Below are positions 20,561 through 30,501 of a stretch of 64,000 nt of DNA, one piece after another. Under the pieces are notes generated by a model that saw nothing but the letters and a program-made list of their open reading frames with translations, did no database searches and was not told the origin of the DNA. The position numbers and the translations under genes are program-made. Position 1 is the stretch's first letter; every line of letters begins with the position of its first letter. The stretch is from Curtobacterium pusillum (GTDB taxonomy: Bacteria > Actinomycetota > Actinomycetes > Actinomycetales > Microbacteriaceae): the NCBI RefSeq assembly GCF_007680845.1, contig NZ_VEIY01000003.1, positions 248,001 through 312,000 on the forward strand, written 5' to 3'.

Positions 20561-22189
20561 CTACTGGTAGTCGGGGTGCGCGCGCAGCCACGCCTGGAAC
20601 TGCTTGACCGCCACCAGGTGCTGGGCGTACGTGTCCGAGAACACCGTCTCGCCGGTCTGCAGGTTCACCGTCACGAAGTACTCCCAGTTGCCCGTCGCCA
20701 TCTTCGTCACCGCGTTGATCGCGATGTCACCCGGGTTCGAGATCGGTGCCGGCGGCAGCCCGTCGTGCACGTAGGTGTTGTACTTGTTCGACGCGTCCGC
20801 GCGCTCGGCGTCGGTCGTGGTCACGGTGTGCGTGTTGCCCGTCCCGTACGCCACGGTGGCGTCCGACTGCAGCTTCATGCCCTTGTCGAGACGGTTCTGG
20901 AACACCCGCGCCACCTTCGGGTAGTCGGCGGCGAGACCGGCTTCCTTCTGCACGAGCGACGCGAAGACGATCACGTGCTCCTGGTCCGCTTCGGCGACAC
21001 CCGCCGCGGCGAGGTGCTCCTTCATCGTGTCCACCATCGACTTGAAGTACTGCGTCGCGGTCCACCCGGGGTTGATCGGGTACGTCGCGGGGAAGAGCCA
21101 GCCCTCGAGCGTGGTGGCGTTCGACGGCAGCCCGTAGGCGGAGAGGTCCTTCGCCGCCGCGGAGACCTCGGCCGCGGTCAGTCCGGCCTTCGAGACCATG
21201 CCGGCTTCGATGTCCTTGAGCGCCGTCCCCTCCGGGATGACGATCGACGCCTGGACGCGGTTGTCCTTGTCCTGCAGCGCCGCGAGGGCGGACTTGGAGC
21301 TCATCTTCTTCTTGAGCGAGTACGAGCCCGGCTGGAACTGGACGTCGGGCGACGCGAGCAGGAGCTTGTAGAAGACCTTCGAGTCCTTCACGACGCCGCT
21401 GCGCTGCAGGGTCTTCGCGACGTCCTCGCCGATGTCGCCCTGCTTGATCGTGATCGTCACCTTGCTCGTCCCGCTGCCCGAGTAGTCGTCGGGCTCCTGC
21501 GAGCCGCTGATCGCCGACACGAGCTGCTGGACCTTCGGGGCGGCGAACGTGTACGCCGAGACCCCGACCGCGAGCACCACCGCGACGATGACGATCCCCG
21601 CGATGAGCGGGCCGCGTCGACGCTTCTGTCGCGGTCCGCGCGGCTCGCGGGGCGGTCTGGAGGCTCCCCCGCGTCCACCGCGCCCGCCGCGTCCGCCGTC
21701 TCCCGCGCCTCCAGTGCCGTCCGCACCGTGTCCGCGACCGGTCGCGTCGTCCGCCGACCGGACACCCGCGTCGTGCGGGGCGGTGCCCGCCCCGGCGCCG
21801 GATGCCGCCGCGGCACGGGCGTCGTCGTCGACGCGCAGTTCGCCGGTCAGGAGCGCGTGCACCTCGGGGTGGAGGTCCTCGGGAGCGGTCGCGATCGGCA
21901 GGTCCGCCGAGGCGCGCGGGGCCGTGGCGTCCGCGTCACGTCCGACTGCTGACGGTCCGGCGGCGTCTGCCGCGGCAGGGGCGGCTGCCGCTTCACGGGC
22001 GGCTGCTGCTTCGCGTGCGGCTCGGGCCTCGCGACGGGACATCGGCCGCCCCGCGGTGCTCTGGGCGTCCCGCGGGTCGATCGCGCCGCCACGCGCATCG
22101 GGGGTGGCCGTGCCGTCGGAAGTCGTGTTCCGACGCTCGGCGTCGTTGCCGGGCGCGATGATCGCGTTCCAGTCCAGGTCGTCTGCCAA
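20561..22189 (-). CDS. mltG: Endolytic murein transglycosylase MltG
   Basis: 542 residues, inner-membrane enzyme that cuts nascent glycan strands. Residues 1 to about 195 are a long disordered cytoplasmic region rich in Ala, Gly and Arg; a membrane helix follows the basic PRQKRRRG (LIAGIVIVAVVLAVGVSAYTFA), then a LysM-like stretch and the YceG domain with the catalytic Glu in ASLVQKEAG and the end motif FSDTYAQHLVAVKQF. The start at 22189 is TTG, with GAGG 4-5 nt upstream; no better ATG or GTG is close. The cytoplasmic extension is much longer than in E. coli MltG. Confidence 0.94.
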   Translation of the reverse strand: MADDLDWNAIIAPGNDAERRNTTSDGTATPDARGGAIDPRDAQSTAGRPMSRREARAAREAAAAREAAAAPAAADAAGPSAVGRDADATAPRASADLPIATAPEDLHPEVHALLTGELRVDDDARAAAASGAGAGTAPHDAGVRSADDATGRGHGADGTGGAGDGGRGGRGGRGGASRPPREPRGPRQKRRRGPLIAGIVIVAVVLAVGVSAYTFAAPKVQQLVSAISGSQEPDDYSGSGTSKVTITIKQGDIGEDVAKTLQRSGVVKDSKVFYKLLLASPDVQFQPGSYSLKKKMSSKSALAALQDKDNRVQASIVIPEGTALKDIEAGMVSKAGLTAAEVSAAAKDLSAYGLPSNATTLEGWLFPATYPINPGWTATQYFKSMVDTMKEHLAAAGVAEADQEHVIVFASLVQKEAGLAADYPKVARVFQNRLDKGMKLQSDATVAYGTGNTHTVTTTDAERADASNKYNTYVHDGLPPAPISNPGDIAINAVTKMATGNWEYFVTVNLQTGETVFSDTYAQHLVAVKQFQAWLRAHPDYQ

Positions 22190-22303
22190 CGGTCCTCGGT
22201 CTCTCGGTCGGGAACTCCGCCTGGGCTACGGTGCTGGCGACCGTGTGGCAGCCGCGGTGGTGCGTGCACAGCTCTGTGGGAGCACTGTTCTGTACGAGCA
22301 CTG

Positions 22304-22753
22304 TCAGGGAAGCGTGGCCCCCGGTGGGGCGCCGGACGCACGCTCGTGGTCGAGCGCGTGTTGCAGAATGATAACAGCGGCCGCTTGGTCGATCACGGCG
22401 CGGGACTTCTTCGTGTTCTTCCCCGCCTGGTGCAGGCCTCGCTGCGCCGTGACCGTGGAGAGCCGTTCGTCGACGAGCCGGACCGGTCGGTGCTCGGCGA
22501 GCAGCTCGGCGAAGGCGCGCGCGTCGGCGGTCGACGGGGTGTCCCCGCCGGACATCGACAGGGGCAGCCCGACGACGATCTCGAGGACGTCGTACTCGTC
22601 GGCGATCGCCGCGATCCGCCGGACGTCGTCGCCGTCCCGACGCGGGACCGTCTCGACCGGCGTGGCGAGGAGGCCGTCGCGGTCGCACACCGCCACACCG
22701 ATCCGGGCCCGGCCGACGTCGACGCCGAGCCGGCGCCCGGATCGGACCGCCAC
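22304..22753 (-). CDS. ruvX: Putative pre-16S rRNA nuclease / Holliday junction resolvase-like RuvX (YqgF)
   Basis: 149 residues, RNase H fold. In E. coli YqgF is implicated in processing the 5' end of 16S rRNA; the resolvase role is doubtful. Motifs with the acidic residues: LGVDVGRARIGVAV, VVGLPLSMSGGD, VRLVDERLST, and KSRAVIDQAAAVIILQHALD. GTG start only 2 nt after the alaS stop. The order alaS-ruvX-mltG is standard in actinobacteria. Confidence 0.93.
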   Translation of the reverse strand: MAVRSGRRLGVDVGRARIGVAVCDRDGLLATPVETVPRRDGDDVRRIAAIADEYDVLEIVVGLPLSMSGGDTPSTADARAFAELLAEHRPVRLVDERLSTVTAQRGLHQAGKNTKKSRAVIDQAAAVIILQHALDHERASGAPPGATLP

Positions 22754-22755
22754 GG

Positions 22756-25413
22756 TCAGGCCGCGAGCCGGTCGGTCACCGCACGGAGCGCGGCCGGCAG
22801 CGCCGAGGCGTCGGTGCCACCGCCCTGCGCGAGATCCGGCTTGCCGCCGCCACCGCCGCCGAGGACGCCGGCCGCCTCCTTCGCGAGGGGACCCGCCTGC
22901 ACCCCGGCGCCGCGCGCGGCGTCGTTCGTCGCGACGATGACCACGGGCTTGTCGTTGATGACCGCGCCGAGCACCACGACGGCCGCCCCGTCGCCGAGCT
23001 GGGTCCGGACGCCGGTCGCGAGGGCTCGCAGGTCGTCGCCGGACTGCAGCCCCTGGACGGTCTCGGCCACCACGGTCGTCGCGCCGATGGTCCTCGCCTG
23101 GCGGGCGATCGTCGGCACGCGCTGCTGGAGGTTCGCGGACTCGAACTCGGCGATCCGCTTCTGCGCGGTCCGGAGGTCCTCCATCAGGGACTGCACCCGG
23201 GTCGGGAGCTCGGCCCGCGGCGCCTTCAGTGCGCTCGACAGCTGCGACACGATGGTCCGCTCGACGGCGAGGTCGCGGAACCCGTCGATCCCGACGAGTG
23301 CCTCGACACGACGGTTGGTCGAGCCGACGCTCGACTCGCCGACGAGGTTGACGAGGCCGACCTGCGCGCTGGACGCGACGTGCGTGCCACCGCAGAGCTC
23401 GCGGGACCAGGGGCCGCCGATGTCCACCATGCGGACCTCGGAACCGTACTTCTCGCCGAAGAGCGCCTGGGCACCGAGGGCCTTCGCCTCGTCCAGCGGG
23501 AGCACCCGGGTCGAGACCTCGAGGTCGGAGCGGATGGCGGTGTTCACGACGTCCTCGATCTCGGAGCGGGTCTCGAGCGACACCGGCTGCGACCACGAGA
23601 AGTCGAGGCGCATGTAGCCGGACTTGTTGTACGACCCGGCCTGGAGCGCCTCGGGACCGAGGATGTCGCGGAGCGCCGCGTTCACGAGGTGCGTGGCGGA
23701 GTGCGCCTGGGTCGCGCCGCGGCGGTACTCGGCGTCCACCACGGTCGTCGCGGGCGCGCCGACCCCGACCTCGCCGGACCGGACCTGGACCGTGTGGCTC
23801 CAGAGCCCGGCGACGGGCCGCTGCACGTCGAGGACCTCGAGGTCGAAGCCGTTGCCGATGATCGAGCCCTGGTCGGCGTCCTGCCCACCGGACTCCGCGT
23901 AGAGCGAGGTCTCGCCGAGGATGACCTCCGCGATGTCGCCCGCGACGGCACGGTCGACGCTCACGCCGCCGACGATGATGCCGAGGACGTTCGTCTCGGC
24001 CTCGAGCGCGTCGTAGCCGAGGAAGACCGTCTCGCCCTTCGCGCGGAAGGCGCTGTAGACGCTGAGGTCGGCGAGGGCCGTCTTCTTGCTCTTGGCGTCC
24101 GCCTTCGCGCGGGCACGCTGCTCGGACATGAGGGTCTCGAACGCGGAGCGGTCGACCTGCACGCCGGCTTCCTCCGCCATCTCCATCGTGAGGTCGATGG
24201 GGAAGCCGAAGGTGTCGTGCAGCAGGAACGCCGTGTCGCCGCCGATCGAGGGCGCGCCGTCCTGCTTCGCACGCTCGACCGCGACGTCGAGGATGGTCGT
24301 GCCCTGCGCGAGGGTGCGGAGGAAGGTCTCTTCCTCGGCGTAGGCGATCCGGGCGATCCGGTCGTAGTCGGACGCGACCTCCGGGTAGGCCTCCCGCATG
24401 GCGTCGCGGGACGCGGGGAACAGCTGCGGGAACGTCGCGCCGTCGACGCCGAGCAGACGCATCGCCCGGACGGTGCGACGGAGCAGCCGTCGGAGGATGT
24501 AGCCCCGGCCTTCGTTCGACGGGGAGACGCCGTCGGCGATGAGCATGAGCGCCGAGCGGACGTGGTCCGCGATGACGCGCATCCGGACGTCGTCCTCGTG
24601 GACGGCGCCGTACCGGCGGCCGGAGATCTCGGCGGCGCGGTCGAGGACCGGGCGGACCTGGTCGATCTCGTACATGTTGTCGACGCCCTGCTTGATGAAG
24701 GCGACCCGCTCGAGCCCCATGCCGGTGTCGATGTTCTTGTTCGGCAGCTCGCCGGTGATCTCGAAGTCGTACTTCGAGCGCACGTCCGCGATCTGGTACT
24801 GCATGAACACGAGGTTCCAGATCTCGACGTAGCGGTCGTCGTCGGTGGCCGGGCCGCCGTCGATGCCGTACTCGGGACCGCGGTCGAAGAAGATCTCCGA
24901 GCAGGGGCCCGCCGGACCCGGCTGACCGGTCGACCAGTAGTTGGTGTCCTTGCCGAGCCGCTGGATGCGTTCCTCGGGCAGGGAGGAGTGCTGCTTCCAG
25001 AACGCGATCGCCTCGTCGTCCTCTTCGTAGACGGTCACCCACAGGTCGTCCGCCGAGAAGCCGAGGCCGCCGTCCGCCTCGGGCTTGGTCAGAAACTCCC
25101 AGGCGTACTGGATCGCCTGTTCCTTGAAGTAGTCGCCGAACGAGAAGTTGCCGTTCATCTGGAAGAACGTGCCGTGCCGCGGGGTCTTGCCGACCTCTTC
25201 GATGTCGTTCGTGCGGATGCACTTCTGCACGCTCGTCGCGCGCGGGTACGGCGCCGGCACCAGCCCGGTGAGGTACGGGATGAACGGCACCATGCCGGCG
25301 ACCGTGAACAGCAACGACGGGTCGTCCGACACGAGCGAGGCGGACGGGACGACGGTGTGGCCGCGGTCACCGAAGAACTGGAGCCAACGGCGGCGGATCT
25401 CTGCGGTCTGCAT
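22756..25413 (-). CDS. alaS: Alanyl-tRNA synthetase
   Basis: 885 residues, full length. Class II synthetase: catalytic domain with SLLFTVAGMVPF, TSVQKCIRTNDIEEVGKTPRH, FFQMNGNFSFGDYFK and GMGLER; editing domain with the zinc ligands HSATH and LCGGTHV; C-terminal DHHA1 domain ending in a glycine-rich segment (GGGGGGKPDLAQGGG) that binds the tRNA elbow. ATG at 25413 has AGGAAG 6 nt upstream and begins MQTAEIRRRWL as expected; an upstream in-frame extension is not credible. Confidence 0.97.
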   Translation of the reverse strand: MQTAEIRRRWLQFFGDRGHTVVPSASLVSDDPSLLFTVAGMVPFIPYLTGLVPAPYPRATSVQKCIRTNDIEEVGKTPRHGTFFQMNGNFSFGDYFKEQAIQYAWEFLTKPEADGGLGFSADDLWVTVYEEDDEAIAFWKQHSSLPEERIQRLGKDTNYWSTGQPGPAGPCSEIFFDRGPEYGIDGGPATDDDRYVEIWNLVFMQYQIADVRSKYDFEITGELPNKNIDTGMGLERVAFIKQGVDNMYEIDQVRPVLDRAAEISGRRYGAVHEDDVRMRVIADHVRSALMLIADGVSPSNEGRGYILRRLLRRTVRAMRLLGVDGATFPQLFPASRDAMREAYPEVASDYDRIARIAYAEEETFLRTLAQGTTILDVAVERAKQDGAPSIGGDTAFLLHDTFGFPIDLTMEMAEEAGVQVDRSAFETLMSEQRARAKADAKSKKTALADLSVYSAFRAKGETVFLGYDALEAETNVLGIIVGGVSVDRAVAGDIAEVILGETSLYAESGGQDADQGSIIGNGFDLEVLDVQRPVAGLWSHTVQVRSGEVGVGAPATTVVDAEYRRGATQAHSATHLVNAALRDILGPEALQAGSYNKSGYMRLDFSWSQPVSLETRSEIEDVVNTAIRSDLEVSTRVLPLDEAKALGAQALFGEKYGSEVRMVDIGGPWSRELCGGTHVASSAQVGLVNLVGESSVGSTNRRVEALVGIDGFRDLAVERTIVSQLSSALKAPRAELPTRVQSLMEDLRTAQKRIAEFESANLQQRVPTIARQARTIGATTVVAETVQGLQSGDDLRALATGVRTQLGDGAAVVVLGAVINDKPVVIVATNDAARGAGVQAGPLAKEAAGVLGGGGGGKPDLAQGGGTDASALPAALRAVTDRLAA

Positions 25414-25477
25414 GGTGCTTCCTGTTTCAGGTCTGGCTGATGGGGTGCATCGGCTCGGTCGGGACGGCGAGGACGCG

Positions 25478-25660
25478 TCAGACGTCGGTGCGGAGCTCTG
25501 CTTCGCGGGAGCGGTAGCCGTCGGCGACGGCACCGGTGAAGGCCTTCGTGCGAGCGTTCACGTCGGCGAAGAACCGAGCGCCACCGGGGCTGTTCGCGAC
25601 CCGGTGCGCGACGGCGAACCCGATGACGACGCCGACGGCGACGAAGAACAGCTGCTTCAC
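25478..25660 (-). CDS. Small membrane-anchored hypothetical protein
   Basis: 60 residues. Begins MKQLFFVAVGVVIGFAVAHRVA, one membrane helix with short basic flanks, followed by a helical tail (SPGGARFFADVNARTKAFTG). Small single-pass proteins of this layout sit between rpsD and alaS in many actinobacteria, where some are classed as domains of unknown function. No enzymatic motif. The alaS start is 64 bp further on. Real gene likely, function unknown. Confidence 0.7.
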   Translation of the reverse strand: MKQLFFVAVGVVIGFAVAHRVANSPGGARFFADVNARTKAFTGAVADGYRSREAELRTDV

Positions 25661-25738
25661 GGTGCCCCTCCCTCAGTGCACGCGAGCGGGTGCGTGCCCA
25701 GACGATCCTACTGTCGGTGCCGGGCCGGAACGCCGAAC

Positions 25739-25770
25739 GGCGGGCCGCCCTGTGGAGAGGGCGACCCGCC
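25739..25770 (-). terminator. Hairpin after rpsD
   Basis: Arms GGCGGG (25739-25744) with CCCGCC (25765-25770), and GCCCT (25747-25751) with AGGGC (25758-25762), around a 6-nt loop with a 2 x 2 internal mismatch. It lies about 20 bp past the rpsD stop in the direction of transcription. No strong U-run, as is usual in high-GC genomes. Confidence 0.6.
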
Positions 25771-25790
25771 GGTCGGGGGTGATCAGGAGA

Positions 25791-26420
25791 TCAGCGAGCT
25801 GCGTAGTACTCGACGACGAGCTGCACTTCACAGGTCACGGGGACCTCGGCGCGCTTCGGGCGACGGGCCAGGCGGGCCTGGAGCTTGTCGATCTCGACCT
25901 CGAGGTAGCCCGGGACCTTCGGGAGGACTTCCTGGTGGCCACCGGCTGCGGCGACCTGGAAGGGCTCGAGCGACTCGGAGCGCTGCTTCACGTGGATGAG
26001 CTGGCCCTCCTTGACGCGGAAGGAAGGACGGTCGACGAGCTTGCCGTCCACGAGGATGTGGCGGTGCACGATCAGCTGACGGGCCTGCGCGGTGGTGCGG
26101 GCGAAGCCGGCACGGAGCACGAGGGCGTCGAGGCGCTGCTCGAGGAGCTCGACCAGGTTCTCACCGGTCAGGCCCTTCGTCTTGCGGGCCTCTTCGAAGA
26201 CGATGCGGAGCTGCTTCTCGCGGATGCCGTACTGGGCGCGCAGACGCTGCTTCTCACGGAGGCGGACGGCGTAGTCGCTGTCCGCACGACGGCGGGTGCG
26301 GCCGTGCTCACCGGGGCCGTAGGGGCGCTTCTCGAGGTAACGGGCCGCCTTCGGCGTCAGCGGGATGCCGAGCGCGCGCGAGAGGCGGGTCTTGCTGCGG
26401 GTGCGTGACTTGGTAGACAC
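25791..26420 (-). CDS. rpsD: 30S ribosomal protein S4
   Basis: 209 residues. Primary 16S rRNA-binding protein. Characteristic segments: RPYGPGEHGRTRRR, KQRLRAQYGIREKQLRIVFEEA, LLEQRLDALVLRAGFARTTAQARQLIVHRHILVDG (S4 domain) and the C-terminal PVTCEVQLVVEYYAAR. No CxxC zinc cysteines at the N-terminus, so it is the zinc-free form. GTG at 26420 has AAAGGA 5 nt upstream. A leader of up to about 245 bp precedes it, long enough for autoregulation by S4, though I cannot draw a convincing structure. Confidence 0.96.
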   Translation of the reverse strand: MSTKSRTRSKTRLSRALGIPLTPKAARYLEKRPYGPGEHGRTRRRADSDYAVRLREKQRLRAQYGIREKQLRIVFEEARKTKGLTGENLVELLEQRLDALVLRAGFARTTAQARQLIVHRHILVDGKLVDRPSFRVKEGQLIHVKQRSESLEPFQVAAAGGHQEVLPKVPGYLEVEIDKLQARLARRPKRAEVPVTCEVQLVVEYYAAR

Positions 26421-26667
26421 AGGGTCCTTTTCTCTGTCTGAACTGGGCACTCGACGGGCACCGGACGCGGACGCTCTGCGAGCGGACACGGTCGGTCCCG
26501 ACGAAGGGATCCAGAGGGATGAGCCTGTGGGATCGGACGGCTACAGTCCGAACCTCTGCCCCCGTACCACTGCTGTGGCACTCTGTCCTCGACGCAGCCG
26601 CGCGCGAGGACCAGGACGTAGGCCCGTCAACGATAGCAGCATCGGGACGCCAGGTGAACCACCCGCG

Positions 26668-28062
26668 TCACTCGCCGCGCGTGATCTTCCGGAGTCGTTC
26701 GAGTCGCGGACCGACCTCGCGCTCGTAGCCGTTCGTCGTCGGGGTGTAGTACTCGGTGCCGTCGAGGGCGTCCGGGAGGTACTGCTGCTCGGCCACGCCG
26801 TGCTCGGCGTCGTGCGAGTAGACGTAGCCCTTGCCGTGCCCGAGTCGCTTCGCCCCGGGGTAGTGCGCGTCGCGGAGGTGCATCGGGACGACCCCGAGCC
26901 GGCCGGCCTTGACGTCGGCGATCGCCGCGTTCACCCCGTTGTACGCGGCGTTCGACTTCGGCGCGGTCGCGAGGTAGACCACGGCCTCGGCCAACGGGAT
27001 GCGGCCCTCGGGCATGCCGATGAGCTGGACGGCCTGGGCCGCTGCGACCGCGATCGGCAACGCCTGCGGGTCGGCCATGCCGATGTCCTCCGACGCGGAG
27101 ATGATGATCCGCCTGGCGATGAAGCGCGGGTCTTCGCCGGCTTCGATCATCCGTGCCAGGTAGTGGAGCGCGGCGTCGACGTCGCTCCCCCGCACGGACT
27201 TGATGAAGGCGCTGATGACGTCGTAGTGCTCGTCGCCCTGCCGGTCGTACCGCAGGAGGGCACGGTCGACGGCGGCCGCGACGGTGTCCGCGTCGATGAC
27301 GGGGACGGTGTCCACGCCGTCGAGCGAGTCGTCGTCGGGGTCGTCCTGTGCGGCGACGGCCGAGGACGCCGCGGCTTCGAGTGCGGTGAGGGCGCGTCGG
27401 GCGTCGCCCGAGGACAGCCGCACGATCGCGCTCCGGGCTTCGTCCCCGAGCACGACCGAGCCACCGAGGCCGCGCGGGTCCTCGACCGCACGGTCGACGA
27501 GCATGCCGAGGTCGGCGTCGGTGAGCGGTTGCAGCGTGAGGAGCAGCGACCGGGAGAGCAGCGGGGAGATCACCGAGAACGAGGGGTTCTCGGTGGTGGC
27601 CGCGATGAGGATCACCCAACCGTTCTCGACGCCGGGGAGCAGGGCGTCCTGCTGCGCCTTGCTGAACCGGTGGATCTCGTCGAGGAACAGGACCGTCGTC
27701 GAGCCGTAGAGGTCCCGGTGGGTGAGGGCCTTCTCCATGACCTCGCGCACGTCCTTCACGCCGGCGGTCACCGCGGAGAGTTCGACGAACTCGCGGCCGG
27801 ACTGCCGCGCGATCGCCTGCGCCAACGTGGTCTTCCCCGTGCCGGGCGGGCCCCAGAGGATGACCGACACGCCACCGGGGTTCTCCCGCGTGCCGGTGGC
27901 GAGCTGCACGAGCGGACTGCCGCGCCCGAGCAGGTGCTGCTGACCGGCGACCTCGTCGAGGCTGGTGGGTCGCATCCGGACGGCGAGCGGGACGGAACCC
28001 TGCGCGAGTCCGGCGCGACCACCGGTGGTGGGCGCGCGCATGCCCGAACGGTCCGCTGCCAT
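26668..28062 (-). CDS. rarA: Replication-associated recombination protein A (AAA+ ATPase)
   Basis: 464 residues. RarA/MgsA acts on stalled forks with SSB. Walker [16 protein letters not shown], Walker [10 protein letters not shown], sensor 1 [19 protein letters not shown], and the arginine region [14 protein letters not shown]-terminal tetramerisation domain with [14 protein letters not shown] and [24 protein letters not shown]. The start at 28062 is the ATG 7 nt after a TACGAT -10-like box, suggesting leaderless mRNA. A 35-residue acidic insert ([13 protein letters not shown]) lies between the AAA+ core and the C-terminal domain. Confidence 0.95.
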   Translation of the reverse strand: MAADRSGMRAPTTGGRAGLAQGSVPLAVRMRPTSLDEVAGQQHLLGRGSPLVQLATGTRENPGGVSVILWGPPGTGKTTLAQAIARQSGREFVELSAVTAGVKDVREVMEKALTHRDLYGSTTVLFLDEIHRFSKAQQDALLPGVENGWVILIAATTENPSFSVISPLLSRSLLLTLQPLTDADLGMLVDRAVEDPRGLGGSVVLGDEARSAIVRLSSGDARRALTALEAAASSAVAAQDDPDDDSLDGVDTVPVIDADTVAAAVDRALLRYDRQGDEHYDVISAFIKSVRGSDVDAALHYLARMIEAGEDPRFIARRIIISASEDIGMADPQALPIAVAAAQAVQLIGMPEGRIPLAEAVVYLATAPKSNAAYNGVNAAIADVKAGRLGVVPMHLRDAHYPGAKRLGHGKGYVYSHDAEHGVAEQQYLPDALDGTEYYTPTTNGYEREVGPRLERLRKITRGE

Positions 28063-28069
28063 GCGACCA

Positions 28070-28075
28070 ATCGTA
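28070..28075 (-). promoter_or_regulatory. Candidate -10 box of a leaderless rarA transcript
   Basis: TACGAT on the minus strand, 7 nt before the rarA ATG; no ribosome site is present between them. No -35 box is obvious. Confidence 0.4.
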
Positions 28076-28170
28076 GGCCGACCCACCGACGTCGGGCGTG
28101 CCTCCAGGGCGGCGACCGTGGCGGTTACAGTACGCTCGTCGCACACTCGACGAGAGGGACGACCAGCACC

Positions 28171-28992
28171 GTGGCACCCAAGAACCAGGCGCGTGACAAC
28201 CGGGAGGCGCGCGAGCGTCTCCGTCTCTACAAGGCGCGACAGGGTCTGCACGACCGGCAGCGACGCCGTCGTCGTCGGGACGACCTGGTCGGGGTCGGGG
28301 TGCTCGTCCTGGTCGCGGCGCTCGCGACCGGTTCGCAGCTCGCGTTCGCCGGCTCGCACGGCTCGGAGACGAAGGCCAGCGCGAGTGCCAGCGCCAGCGC
28401 CAGCGCCACGCCGACCCCGTCGGCCAGTGCCACGGCGGCGAACACCGGTGACGTGCCGAGCAAGTCGATCGCGAAGGGCGCCACCTGGACCGGGTCCCTC
28501 ACGCTGAACAAGGACGTCAAGCTCGGCATCGAGCTCGACGGCGCGAAGGCCCCGCAGGCCGCGAGCGTCGAGATCAAGCTGATCCAGGAGCAGTTCTACG
28601 ACGGCACCACGTGCCACCGCCTCGCCGACAGCGACGGGTTCCAGTTCCTGCAGTGCGGCTCCGCCAACGGCGACGGCACCGGCGACGCCGGGTTCGAGTA
28701 CGGCCCGCTCGAGAACGTGCCGAGCGACGGCGAGTACACCAAGGGCACGATCGCGATCGCCCGCGGCTCGTCGGCGTACTCGCAGTCCACCCAGTTCTTC
28801 ATCGTCTACGGCGACACCACGCTGGACGGCTCGACGGGCGGCTACACCGTGGTCGGGAAGGTCACGAGCGGGCTCGACGAACTCGTGTCGAAGATCACGT
28901 CGAAGGGCATCTCGTCGGCCGGCAGCGACGGCACCGGCGAGCCGAAGGTGGCGACGAAGATCACCGACGCGACCATCGCCGAGGAGAAGTAG
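28171..28992 (+). CDS. Membrane-anchored cyclophilin-type peptidyl-prolyl isomerase
   Basis: 273 residues. A basic cytoplasmic start ([20 protein letters not shown]), one membrane helix near residues 38-58 ([24 protein letters not shown]), a low-complexity [16 protein letters not shown] linker, then an extracytoplasmic cyclophilin domain: [22 protein letters not shown] and [12 protein letters not shown]. The usual catalytic Arg of the FHR motif is present as CHRL. Many actinobacterial homologues share this layout. GTG at 28171 is chosen by alignment with the basic start; GAGAGGGA lies about 11 nt upstream. Likely helps fold exported proteins. Confidence 0.88.
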   Translation: MAPKNQARDNREARERLRLYKARQGLHDRQRRRRRRDDLVGVGVLVLVAALATGSQLAFAGSHGSETKASASASASASATPTPSASATAANTGDVPSKSIAKGATWTGSLTLNKDVKLGIELDGAKAPQAASVEIKLIQEQFYDGTTCHRLADSDGFQFLQCGSANGDGTGDAGFEYGPLENVPSDGEYTKGTIAIARGSSAYSQSTQFFIVYGDTTLDGSTGGYTVVGKVTSGLDELVSKITSKGISSAGSDGTGEPKVATKITDATIAEEK

Positions 28993-29104
28993 TCCACAGG
29001 CCAAGGGCTGGTCGGGCCGCGGAGCCGGTCCGTGCAATAGGCTGACGACCTGACCGTGCCGACGGCGACGTCGGTGATGCACGACCACGATCGAGGCGAG
29101 ACCT

Positions 29105-30337
29105 GTGGGATCTGACGAAGCAACGACCTGGGGGCGGGTCGACGAGAACGGGACCGTGTACGTCCGGTACGACGACGGCGAGAAGGCCGTCGGCGAGTAC
29201 CCGGACGCGACGCCCGACGAAGCCCTCGCCTACTTCGCGCGGAAGTACGCCGACCTCGAGGGGCAGGTGAAGATCGCCGAGCAGCGCGTCCAGCGCGGCG
29301 CCTCGGCGAACGACGTCGCCCGGACGGTCGAGCACCTGCAGGCCCTCGTGGCCGACGCCCGCGTCGTGGGCGACCTGAAGGCGCTCGAGACCCGTGTCGG
29401 AGCGCTCTCCGAGCAGCTCGGCTCGCTCACCAAGGAACAGGCGGAGCAGGCGCAGGTCGCCCTCGCGGAAGCGCTCGCGCACCGGACGGCCCTGGTCGAG
29501 GAAGCCGAGGCCCTGGCAGCGGTCGACCCGGCCCGCGCGCAGTGGAAGCAGATCACCGCGCAGCTCGACGACGTCTTCGCCCGGTGGCAGGCGCACCAGC
29601 ACGACGGCCCGCGCATCCCCAAGAACGAGGCGAACGAGCTCTGGAAGCGCTTCCGTGCAGCGCGATCGACGGTGGACCAGCACCGGCGCGCGTTCTACTC
29701 CGAGCTCGACTCGCAGCACCGCGACGCCCGCAACCGCAAGCAGGAGCTCGTGCAGCAGGCCGAGGCGCTCGCGCCCCGTGGCTCGGACGCCATCCCCGCG
29801 TACCGCGAGCTGCTCGACGACTGGAAGCAGGCGGGCCGCGCCGGCAAGCGCCACGACGACGCACTGTGGGCACGGTTCAAGGCCGCCGGCGACGTGCTGT
29901 TCGAGCAGCGCCACGCCGAGACCGCTGCCGAGAACGAGGAGTACTCCGAGAACCTCGCGGCGAAGCAGGCGCTGCTGACCGAAGCGGAACCGCTGCTCCA
30001 GGAGACCGACCGGGCCTCGGCACGCCGGACGCTCACGGGCATCCAGCGCCGGTGGGACGAGATCGGCAAGGTCCCCCGGGGCGACGTCCGACGCATCGAG
30101 GACCGCCTGCGCGCCGTGGAGGACCACGTCCGCAGCCTCGAGGACGCGCACTGGAAGGAGTCCAACCCGGAGCGCAAGGCCCGGCAGACCGGTCTCGCCA
30201 GCCAGCTCGAGGACGCCATCGGCAAGCTCGAGGCCGAGCTCGCGCAGGCGCAGGCCTCCGGTGACGCCCGCAAGATCAAGGACGCGCAGGAAGCGCTCGA
30301 CGCCCGCAAGATCTGGCTCGACGCCCTCGGCGGCTGA
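29105..30337 (+). CDS. DUF349 coiled-coil protein
   Basis: 410 residues, soluble and strongly helical. After a short start domain ([25 protein letters not shown]), the rest is tandem DUF349-type repeats of about 70-80 residues, each with a W-K-x-I/Q-A or RFRAARS pattern ([62 protein letters not shown]), and a long coiled coil at the end. DUF349 proteins are common in actinobacteria beside rarA and cyclophilin genes; their function is not established. The GTG start has a weak GAGGCGAG site. Confidence 0.85.
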   Translation: MGSDEATTWGRVDENGTVYVRYDDGEKAVGEYPDATPDEALAYFARKYADLEGQVKIAEQRVQRGASANDVARTVEHLQALVADARVVGDLKALETRVGALSEQLGSLTKEQAEQAQVALAEALAHRTALVEEAEALAAVDPARAQWKQITAQLDDVFARWQAHQHDGPRIPKNEANELWKRFRAARSTVDQHRRAFYSELDSQHRDARNRKQELVQQAEALAPRGSDAIPAYRELLDDWKQAGRAGKRHDDALWARFKAAGDVLFEQRHAETAAENEEYSENLAAKQALLTEAEPLLQETDRASARRTLTGIQRRWDEIGKVPRGDVRRIEDRLRAVEDHVRSLEDAHWKESNPERKARQTGLASQLEDAIGKLEAELAQAQASGDARKIKDAQEALDARKIWLDALGG

Positions 30338-30390
30338 TCAAGTGACCGGCTGACCCGCCGACCGGCCGGCCGGCCGACCGACCGGCCCTG

Positions 30391-30433
30391 ACGAGAACGC
30401 CCCGCGACCTGATCGGTCGCGGGGCGTTCTCGT
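30391..30433. terminator. Strong bidirectional hairpin between the DUF349 gene and ribF
   Basis: Perfect 19-bp inverted repeat: arms 30391-30409 and 30415-30433 around a TGATC loop. It stands between convergent genes, so it can stop transcription from both sides. The DUF349-proximal flank (30342-30390) is a short CCGG/CCGACC-rich stretch of simple repeats. Confidence 0.9.
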
Positions 30434-30501
30434 GCGCGAGCGAGCGCCGTCGGGGAGCGAACGCCCGGACCGGGCGGGCCGGGCGGACCGGGCGGACCGC
30501 C

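Noticed and set aside
26421..26667. S4-binding leader structure upstream of rpsD
   Set aside because: The leader is long enough, but I could not find a stem pattern matching any known S4 leader, nor a clear promoter, so it is not claimed.
30342..30390. CCGG-rich repeats as a functional element
   Set aside because: Short irregular simple sequence next to a terminator; nothing distinguishes it from low-complexity spacer.
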